Shown one piece after another: positions 55,401 through 64,000 of a stretch of DNA of 64,000 bases (positions are counted from its first letter, which is position 1; each line of letters opens with the position of its first letter). The position numbers and the translations under genes were made by a program. Source of the DNA: Triticum aestivum (taxonomy: Eukaryota; Streptophyta; Magnoliopsida; Poales; Poaceae); contig NC_057814.1 in NCBI RefSeq assembly GCF_018294505.1, positions 295,682,059 through 295,746,058 on the forward strand, given 5' to 3'. The notes beneath the pieces were generated by a model, which worked only from the letters and a program-made list of their open reading frames with translations, was not told where the DNA came from and searched no databases.

Positions 55401-58400
55401 AAGCATCTCCTGTAGATTACTGCCATGTACTCTACTGCTATGTTGCTGTGTTGTAGCATTGTTGCTTGTTGCATTCTAAGTGCTATCTTGCTGTTTATCG
55501 CAGATTCGTGTCATTCTTGTTTTGCTTGCCATTTGCAAACCGTGCATCCGATTCCGGTGATCTTTATATCGATTTCGACCGAAATCATCTCATCTTTCCA
55601 GTGGCATGCTTGGTTTGCCAAGTTACTGCCATGTTCATCATTTCCCCTCCGGAGCACGCATACGCATCGCATATCATATCTTGCATTGTCATACATGTTT
55701 TGCATCATGTTGCTTGTGCATTCCTCGTTGTTGATTGTGGTTCTGTTTGTTTGTGTTCTTGTCTTGGGTAGAGCTGGGAGACGAGTTCGTGAACGAGGAA
55801 CCTGTCGAGTACGCTTACGAGGATCAAGCTTTCGACAACTCTGAGAACCTTGCAGGCAAGATGACCACCCCTCGAAATCACTTCTATCTTTGCTATGCTA
55901 GTTGTTCGCTCTATTGCCATGCTCGCTACCTATCACTTGCTATATCATGTCTCCCATTTTAGCCATGTCAGCCTCTAACCATCCTCTCCTAGCAAACCGT
56001 TGTTTGGCTAAGTTACCGCTTTTGCTCAGCCCTTCTTATAGCGTTGCTAGTTGCAGGTGAAGTTGAAGTTGTTCCATGTCGGAACATGGATATGTTGGGA
56101 TATCACAATATCTCTTATTTAATTAATGCATCCATATATATTTGGTAAAGGGTGGAAGGCTCGGCCTTATGCCTGCTGTTTTGTTCCACTCTTGCCGCCC
56201 TAGTTACTGTTATACCGGGATTATGTTCCTTGAGTTTGCGTTCCTTACGCGGTCGGGTGATTTATGGGACCCCCTTGACAGTTTGCCTTGAATAAAACTC
56301 CTCCAGCAAGGCCCAACCTTGGTTTTACCATTTGCCGCCTAAGCCTTTTCCCCCGGGTTTACGCGAGCCCGAGGGTCATCTTTATTTAAACCCCCGGGCC
56401 AGTGTTCCTCTGAGTGCTGGTCCAAACTAGAGCCACTTGCAGCGCCACCTTGGGGAAACTCGAGGATTGGTTCTAGCTGTACGTAGTGTTCATCCGGTGT
56501 GCCCTGAGAACGAGATATGTGCAGCTCCTATCGGGATTTGTCGGCACATTCGGGCGGCTTTGTTGGTCTTGTTTTACCATTGTCGAGATGTCTTGTAAAC
56601 CGGGATTCCGAGACTGATCGGGTCTTTCCGGGAGAAGGTTTATCCTTCGTTGACCGTGAGAGCTTATGATGGGCTAAGTTGGGACACCCCTGCAGGGTAT
56701 TATCTTTCGAAAGCCGTGCCCGCGGTTATGAGGTAGATGGGAATTTGTTAATGTCTGGTTGTAGATAACTTGTCACTTGACCCAATTAAAATACATCAAC
56801 TGTGTGTGTAGCCATGATGGTCTCTTCTCGGCGGAGTCCGGGAAGTGAACACGGTCTGAGTTATGTATGACGTAAGTAGGTGTTCAGGATCACTTCTTGA
56901 TCATTGCTAGATGACGTCCGTTCCATTGCTTCTCTTCTCGCTCTCTTTTGCGCAAGTTAGCCACCATATATGCTTTTGCCGCTGCAGCTCCACCTTATTA
57001 CACCCTCCTTTTTACTATAAGCTTAAATAGTCTTGATCTCGCGGGTGTGAGATTGCTGAGTCCTCGTGACTCACAGATTCTACCAAAACAGTTGCAGGTG
57101 CCGACGATGCTAGTGCAGATGATGGCGTCGATCTCAAGTGGGAGTTCGACGAGGAACGTGGTCGTTACTATGTGTCTTTTCTTGATGATCAGTAGTGGAG
57201 CCCAGTTGGGACGATCGGGGATATAGCATTTGGGGTTGTCTTATTTTCATCTGGATTTTGACCGTAGTCGGTCTATATGATTGTATTTTGGATTATGTAT
57301 GATGATATTTATGTATTGCGTGAAGTGGCGATTGTAAGCCAACTCTTTATCCCATTCTTGTTCATTACATGGGATTGTGTGAAGATGACCCTTCTTGCGA
57401 CAAAACCACTATGCGGTTATGCCTCTAAGTCGTGCCTCGACACGTGGGAGATATAGCCGCATCGTGGGCGTTACACATGTTAACCAAAATAGTTAAGTTC
57501 AGGTACATAAAAAGCGACACTTGCATAAGATCCACCTAAACAAAATAGCAGAAGTTCAACTTCTAAATGATAGTCAGTTCAAGCAGTATTACCAAAACAG
57601 AGACAGCAACATATTTTGTCAACACAAGGCATAATAAACTTCGTGTCAAACAAGAGAATGTGAAAGGAGGTTCAGGCTAAGAAACACTCACGATATTTTG
57701 ACAGTCCCCGTGGAAACTCGATCGCGACGTTTCCATATTGTCGTAAGGAAGTGAATCAAGGATGTCAATGCTCCCACGATATCTATTCACCACGTACACA
57801 CTGTAGTGCGCCATTGTGCCAATTGGCTTGAATAGAATCAAGAAAACATGCCAAGAATGAAAGGACCGGTGAACACAAACTATAAAGCATATGTACTTAA
57901 GAACCGGCATGAACAGAAACTTCTTGACAAACTGTAACGCCCAAGATGCGACCCTATCCTAAAGGAACACGAAGGTCCCACCAAAGGATAGAAGCGCATC
58001 TTGAAGACGCTTTTGCAAGGTGGATATCATTACATCAACATTACATAATATTTTGGGATACATACAAGGCATACAAATGCCGCAAGAATACAACAATACA
58101 TCATTCATAAGATCAACATCCGACTACGGATGAAACATAAACAGAAACTCAAACGACATCCACCCTGCTACCCAGGCTGCCGACCTGGAGCCTATCCCCT
58201 GATCGAAGCAGAAGAAGAACTCCAAAACAGGTAAACATCGCTCTCGCGTCATGATCATCGCATAACCTGTACCTGCAACTGGTGTTGTAGTAATCTGTGA
58301 GCCACGAGGACTCAGCAATCCCATTACCATGGGTATCAAGACTAGCAAAGCTTAATGGGAAAGGAAGGGGATAAGTGGTGAGGTTGCAGCAGCGACTAAG

Positions 58401-61400
58401 CATATATGGTGGCTAACTTACGCAAATAAGAGCGGGAAGAGAAGCAAAGGAACGGTCGTGAATCTAGCAATGATCAAGAAGTGATCTTGAACTCCTACTT
58501 ACGCCAAACATAACCCAAAAACCGTGTTCACTTCCCAGACTCCGCTGAGAAGAGACCATAACGGCTACACAAGCGGTTGATGCATTTTAATTAAGGTCAA
58601 GTGTCAAGTTCTCTACAACCGGATATTAACAAATTCCCATCTGCCACATAACCGCGGGCACGGCTTTCGAAAGATAATACCCTGCAGGGGTGTCCCAACT
58701 TAGCCCATTATAAGCTCTCACGGTCAACGAAGGATATTCCTGCTCCCGGGAAGACCCGATCAGTCTCGGAATCCCGGTTACAAGACGTTTCGACAATGGT
58801 AAAACAAAACCAGCAAGACCGCCCGATGCGCCGACATCCCGATAGGAGCTGCACACATCTCGTTCTCAGGGCAACACCGGATGAACACTACATACAACTA
58901 AAACCAGCCCTCAAGTTTCCCCGAGGTGGCGCTGCATGTGGCTCTGGTTCGGACCAACACTTAGACAAGCATTGGCCCGGGGGGGCTAAATAAAGATGAC
59001 CCTCGAGAGAGCGACTCCCAAGGGAAAAGTAGGTGGTGGTGAGGCAAATGGTAAAACCAAGGTTGGGCCTTGCTGGAAGAGTTTTATTCAAAGCGAACTG
59101 TCAAGGGGGTCCCATAAATCACCCAACCGTGTGAGGGATGCAAAATCAAGGAACATAACACCGGTATGACGGAAAACTAGGGCGGCAAGAGTGGAACAAA
59201 ACACCAGGCATAAGGCCGAGCCTTCCACCCTTTACCAAGTATATAGATGCATTAATAATATAAGAGATATTGTGATATCCCAACATAAACATAAACCAAC
59301 ATGGAGCAATCTTCATCTTCACCTGCAACTAGCAATGCTATAAGAAGGGCTGAGCAAAGCGGTAACATAGCCAAACAAGGGTTTGCTAGGAAGGGTGACA
59401 AAGGTTAGAGGTTCATGGCAATTTGGGAGGCTTGAAGGGCAAGTGAATAGGTAGCGCAGCATAGCGATAGAACGAAGCAACTAGGATAGCAATGATAGTA
59501 ATGAGATCCAAGGTGACGTCATCTTGCCTGAAATCCCGCTAGGAAGAAGACGAATCCATGAAGAAGATGAAGCCACGAAGACGAACGAATCCTCACGATC
59601 GCAACGACACGGGAACTATCGAGAAGAAGCACACCACAAGGTAAACACACCACACATGAACAAGGCATGATGCTCACCCAAGAATGATGCATGACAAGGC
59701 TACATGAAGCTACTCATGGCAAGAGATGATGCATACAAGAACAACACATCAAGGCAAGTTTAAATGAGGCCGGAAACAACATATAACAATTCCGGTAAGT
59801 CCTCATATGCAAATTTCGAAATTGGTCCAGAACTGAACGAGCATTAAGTTGAAGTTTTTAAACAGCAAGTTAAAGAGCGCCATGATGATCTACACGAAAT
59901 TCTAGTCAAGTTACATATAAAGTTCATTTGATTCGGAGCTACGGCCTAGAAGATATGAGCAAAACAAGTTAAACATGGCATTGATGCAAAATGCATACAA
60001 ACATCAAGCAAACACCTCAAAACAAGGATGCAACAAGATAATATGAGATTACATGCAAATCTAAGCAAGTTTCATATAGAGCATGCTCGAAACGGAGCAA
60101 CGGTGCAACACATACACTCCAAACAAGACATCTTTGTGAGCTTGACGCACTCATCACAAGGCAATGCATGACAAAACAAGCATACCTACAGCAAGATGGC
60201 ATGTTTATGAAGCTATCCATGGCAAGATAAAATACATAGCATATATGAAACAACAAAAACAACAACAAGCTTGGCAAAATTGAATAACACGTAAACAATC
60301 TGCCAGGAACATTTTATAGCAAAAGTAGAGTAAGATTGAGTCATGCTATGGCACTCCATAATTGCAAACAAGGGCATGAATGGATCAACTACAACAATCT
60401 CTACAAAACATCCTTCCTGAACATCTCCAAAATATGCATGAATCTCTCTGTAGCATCAAGTTTACATGGCAACAAAATAACAGCAGACAGACAGAAAAAA
60501 CACAAAGTCTCTGAAATCAGAAACATTACGGGGCCTAGTTTGCATGCTTGTACTAGTCACCACAGAGATCACAAAAATACATGGCATACACCACTGAAAG
60601 GTGGCATGGCATACAACAAAACACATGTAGAGCTCATACTCATAAGATGCACAGATTAAATGATACAAAAATAACAAATCTCCAAGTTCTGATAAGAGAC
60701 AGCAGATAACAGCAAGTAGCACTCTTGCAACAATGATTAGGGCATCAAGATGGACTCAAATGAACATGGCGCAATGGAACAAAATGTAGATCATCACGAG
60801 GCAAACATTTTGATATATTACACGCACAAACCGGAGCTATGAGCATGGAAATATGGCATGATGAACAGGGCATGAAAATATCACAGATTCTTGGACTTGG
60901 TAGAATTTTACCTCCGTGAAAAGTCAACGCGGGATGAGGACGTGCGGGACGGAGAGAACCAGAGAGGGGGCGGCGCGTTTGGATCGCCGTGCGGGTGGAT
61001 CTGATCCGCCCGCGGCAGATCCGACCGGACGGAGGCCGCCGGCGACGAGGGGCGCTGACGAGGCGGCGGGCAGGCGCGGCTCCGACGGAGGACGTCGAGG
61101 AGGGCGGCGCCGGAGCTTGGGNNNNNNNNNNNNNNNNNNNNNNNNNNNNNNNNNNNNNNNNNNNNNNNNNNNNNNNNNNNNNNNNNNNNNNNNNNNNNNN
61201 NNNNNNNNNNNNNNNNNNNNNNNNNNNNNNNNNNNNNNNNNNNNNNNNNNNNNNNNNNNNNNNNNNNNNNNNNNNNNNNNNNNNNNNNNNNNNNNNNNNN
61301 NNNNNNNNNNNNNNNNNNNNNNNNNNNNNNNNNNNNNNNNNNNNNNNNNNNNNNNNNNNNNNNNNNNNNNNNNNNNNNNNNNNNNNNNNNNNNNNNNNNN

Positions 61401-63219
61401 NNNNNNNNNNNNNNNNNNNNNNNNNNNNNNNNNNNNNNGGCGCGGGGCGCTCGGGCCCGGTCGTGGCCCGGGGCGGGCCTCGGATGAGCCGAGCGGGCCC
61501 GACGGCGGGGAAGGAGCTGGGGCGACGGCGGCGACGTGGCGCCTCCGGATTGGTCGAGAGCGGCGGCGCGGACATGTCCGGCGGCGGGGATTTTTGTCCG
61601 GTGGCGCGAGGTAGAAGGAGCTAGGGTTTCATCTGCAAATTTTTGGGGGAGAGGGCAAATATATAGGCAGAGGGAGCTAGGAGAGTCCAAATGGGGTGCG
61701 GTTTTCGCCCGCGCGATCGTGATCGAACGACCGAGAGCATGGCGGAGACTTAGAGGGGTTTTGGGGCTGTTTGAAGGGGATTTTTCTGCAACACACAGAA
61801 GGCATCTGCGGTTACCCGGTTAACCGTTGGAGTACCAAACGACCTCCAAATGGAACGAAACTTGACCCGTGGTCTACCGGTGGTATACCAAGGCCACTTG
61901 ACAAGCCTTGGTCCATTCCGAGAACGTTCAATACCCGCTCACGGAAAGAAACAAGAGGGGTGCGCCGGAGGAGATAGGAGTGCCGGATTGCAAAACGGAC
62001 AACGGGGAAAAAGCTCGGATGCATGAGACGAACATGTATGCGAATGCAATGCACATGATGACATGATATGGGATGCATGACATGAACAAAAATGCAACAC
62101 GCAAGCAGATGACAAGGCAAGGACGGCGAATAACTGGCAGACACCTGGCGCATCGGATCTGGGGCGTTACACAAACTCAGCAAAAGGATGCACATGAAAT
62201 TAAAAAAAGCAAGAGTTATGAAAACCTAACCAGCTTTGCATTAAGAAGGTCTTCTTCCTTGCGAACAAACATTGGGAGGAGACCAGCAGATTTTTTTGCA
62301 TCAAACTTTGGAACTGTTGCGGCGTAGAAATCATACTCCAGGCAGTACTGTGCATTCACCAAAACACAATTAAAACACCTCCCAAATGCCACTACAACAA
62401 ATCTAAGGCAAAAAAAAAGATGGGGGTGCAAAGAACTAAAACCTGTAAGAAGTAGGGACTAAGTACAACCCTGTCAGCATTAGTGAATATCTGAGAGGTC
62501 TCCGGCTTATCCTTCCACAAATTTATGAGATAATCCGTTATGTCTCCTTCCATCTGCTGCCCTTCACCGAAAAGCGTATAAAGGACACGTCCTGTGAGGT
62601 CAATCACATTCCCAGGGATGGTAAACATGCAGTAGCTTGTCTTGCAGTATACAAAAGGATGGTAAAAAATATTAGAAGTTCAGATACAACAACAAACAGA
62701 AGTTCAGATACTACAACAACGGTAGTTCAGACAATACAACAACAGAAGTTCAGACACTATAACTCCAAGGCAAGGGAGAAATGAACAGAAGCCCACATAC
62801 TACAACGACAGAAGTTTCAGACACAGAGTAGCATCTCTGGCAGCAACAAAGTTAAGAAGAAGATAACTCACTCAGAATACTTCTCCACACCGTCTTCACT
62901 CAGCACATACTGTTTCAACTTCCGGGCCTCGGATAGATGAGGGTAACTGTATTTTTTCAGGGGAGCGACAAGAGAATGCCACTTCAAAGGCAATCTTGAT
63001 GCTCTCTTGGAGGAAGTTATGTTCCCAGACTCAACTGCCGGTTTCCTCCTGGTGATGACAGCATTCTTTCCACCTCTACCAGCAATAGTACCAGCAGCAC
63101 ATTTAACATTCTTCGGCTAAGCAATCTTCTCAAAATTATCATCGGACGAAATCACTTCTGCTTCGGCTGCTTCGACTGCATCAGCCTTTCTGGAGCAAGG
63201 GGTTTTTGGAGTACCACGA
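52421..63219 (-). CDS. Ulp1-type cysteine protease gene of the Mutator-like system, at least six exons, 5' end cut
   Basis: Minus-strand exons: 63219-62872 (partial; basic, [38 protein letters not shown]), 62640-62443 ([20 protein letters not shown]), 62347-62231 ([15 protein letters not shown]), 57931-57692, 52828-52622 and 52495-52421 (stop TGA 52421-52423). All junctions from exon 2 on are phase 0 with GT/AG sites. Catalytic residues of a C48 (Ulp1/SENP) peptidase are present: His in SWHVFLILF, Asp in [10 protein letters not shown], Gln and Cys in [14 protein letters not shown]. Such proteases remove SUMO-like tags; plant Mutator-like elements are known to carry them. Solo LTRs lie in intron 4 (52869-57475) and at the intron 3/exon 4 border (57933-62171). 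One in-frame TAG is at 63117-63119 and an LTR begins at 63220, so the N-terminus is damaged. It is convergent with the transposase gene. Confidence 0.78.
53541..54079. other. Assembly gap (539 N)
   Basis: Run of N in solo LTR 2, at the place equivalent to the gap in solo LTR 1. Confidence 1.
57097..57195 (+). other. Conserved exon-like 33-codon frame in LTR 2
   Basis: Same length and stop position as 26006-26104: acceptor-like [37 protein letters not shown]. Unknown protein. Confidence 0.45.
57933..62171 (-). mobile_element. Solo LTR 3, Sukkula type (4.2 kb), at a splice acceptor of the protease gene
   Basis: On the minus strand it starts TGTAACGCCCCAGATCCG (62171) and ends GCATCTTGGGCGTTACA (57933), flanked by perfect CAAAC (57928-57932, 62172-62176). 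Its outward-facing end agrees, except for one base, with the Sukkula LTR primer as I remember it. The middle is homologous to solo LTRs 1 and 2, but both termini differ: the last 330 bases (57933-58265) are unrelated to theirs and the 33-codon frame is replaced. It contains an N gap (61122-61438). Confidence 0.88.
61122..61438. other. Assembly gap (317 N)
   Basis: Run of N in the GC-rich part of solo LTR 3. Confidence 1.
62641..62871 (-). other. Intron of the protease gene rich in AGTTCAGA motifs
   Basis: Five near-tandem units of 'gaagttcagata(c)aacaac' lie between 62670 and 62825, about 27 bases apart. The donor is GTGAGTTATC (62871-62862). Confidence 0.65.
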
Positions 63220-64000
63220 TATAACGCCCACGATGCGGCTATATCTCTCACGTGTCGAGGCACGACTTAGAGGCATAACCGCATTGTAGGTTTTGTCGCA
63301 AGAAGGGTCATCTTCACACAATCCCATGTAATGAATAAGAATGGGATAAAGAGGATTGGCTTACAATCGCCACTTCACACAATACTTAAATAAATCATAC
63401 ATCATTCAAAATACACACATAGACCGACTACGGTCAAACCCAAATGAAAAGAAGATAACCCCAAATGCTAGATCCCCGATCGTCCCAACTGGGCATCACT
63501 ACTGGTCATCAGGAAACGAAACGTAGTAACGGCCAAGTTCCTCGTCGAACTCCCACTTGAGCTCCGTTGCGTCACCTGCACTGGTATCGTCGGCACCTGC
63601 ACCTGTTTTGGTAGAATCTGTGAGTCACGAGGACTCAGCAATCTCACACCCGTGAGATCAAGACTATTTAAGCTTATGGGTAGGAGAAGGTAGTGAGGTG
63701 GAGCTGCAGCAAGCACTAAGCATATATGGTGGCTAACATACGCAAATAAGAGCGAGAAGAGGAGCAACGGAACGGTCGTCAACTAGTAATGATCAAGAAG
63801 TGATCCTGAACTCCTACTTACGTCAAACATAACCCAAAAGTCGTGTTCTCTTCCCGGACTCCGCCGAAAAGAGACCATCACGGCTACACACGCCTTTGAT
63901 GCATTTAATTAAATCAAGTGACAAGTTCTCTACAACCGGATATTAACAAATTCCCATCTGCCACATAACCACGGGCACGGCTTTCGAAAGATAATACCCT
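63220..64000 (-). mobile_element. LTR 4, Sukkula-like type, partial (runs out of the window)
   Basis: On the minus strand it ends GCATCGTGGGCGTTATA at 63220 (TGTAAC-type terminus with one base changed), preceded on the outside by cacga as candidate target sequence. It resembles solo LTRs 1 and 2 and carries the 33-codon frame on the minus strand (63597-63499; [28 protein letters not shown]). Whether it is a solo LTR or part of a full element cannot be seen. It interrupts the protease gene on its 5' side. Confidence 0.8.
63499..63597 (-). other. Conserved exon-like 33-codon frame in LTR 4
   Basis: Exactly the same length and end as the frames at 26006-26104 and 57097-57195, with substitutions that mostly keep acidic residues. 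Confidence 0.45.

Larger units (their letters stand above)
52869..57475 (+). mobile_element. Solo LTR 2, Sukkula-like type (4.6 kb), in an intron of the protease gene
   Basis: Starts TGTAACACCCCGCATG, ends CGTGGGCGTTACA, flanked by perfect CATGT (52864-52868, 57476-57480). Very similar to solo LTR 1 over its whole length. It lies between protease exons 4 and 5, leaving about 250 bases of the original intron. It contains an N gap (53541-54079) and the conserved 33-codon frame at 57097-57195. Confidence 0.9.

Noticed and set aside
46715..63219. Interpretation as ordinary host FAR1 and SUMO-protease genes
   Set aside because: Convergent pairing of a MULE core with Ulp1, repeated motifs in all non-coding parts, and the all-transposon setting fit a Mutator-like element better; a domesticated origin cannot be fully excluded.

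Overview
This window looks like intergenic DNA from a large Triticeae grass genome (wheat, Aegilops or a close relative). Almost every base can be assigned to nested transposable elements: LTR retrotransposons with 5-bp target duplications, two CACTA transposons with TACTAATGGCGCACC-type and AGTAGTAGCGCGG-type subterminal repeats, a Stowaway MITE starting CTCCCTCCGTTCC, and 4-kb LTRs of the Sukkula kind. I see no ordinary single-copy host gene, rRNA gene or functional tRNA gene. Four runs of N (22695-22930, 45103-45478, 53541-54079, 61122-61438) are assembly gaps.

Positions 1-43970 read as the right-hand half of a deep nest. Three right-hand halves of one LTR-retrotransposon family follow each other, with 3' LTRs at 1273-2150, 9914-12384 and 31895-36153. 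Between the first two sits the 5' LTR (3812-7879, minus strand, initiator-Met primer site) of another retrotransposon. The third half is followed by a minus-strand Ty3-like element (36154-43970) whose LTR is cut. Each junction looks like an insertion site whose left partner lies beyond position 1. Later insertions decorate this nest: a solo LTR (10326-11898) in the second 3' LTR; a 17-kb CACTA element (14338-31375) in the internal region of the third half; a 3.4-kb CACTA element (32130-35524, TSD AAG) in its LTR; and a Stowaway MITE (32456-32537) inside that. Several of these elements carry genes that are not needed for transposition: antisense genes of the 'putative gypsy-type transposase' (PF04195) class, and two different B3 DNA-binding-domain genes.

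The 17-kb CACTA element is nearly complete. It has a TNP2-type transposase gene (15402-18964; one frameshift and one stop), a second four-exon gene (26653-30252) with a Ulp1-like C-terminal fold that lacks the catalytic cysteine, and a small third gene (30491-30745) that joins an RNase H1/viroplasmin-type RNA-DNA hybrid-binding domain to a transmembrane tail. A 4.4-kb solo LTR (21989-26385, TSD GTATC) separates the two main genes.

Positions 45479-63219 hold a Mutator-like system of two convergent genes: a FAR1/FHY3-type transposase (plus strand, 46715-51148, decayed) and a multi-exon Ulp1-type cysteine protease (minus strand, 52421-63219) whose visible catalytic residues are intact. Two 4-kb solo LTRs (52869-57475, TSD CATGT; 57933-62171, TSD CAAAC) sit in or at the edge of introns of the protease gene, and a third LTR starts at 63220. 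The non-coding parts of this system are studded with about thirty copies of an AAGTTCA-type motif, nearly all in one orientation, which is the least explained signal in the window.
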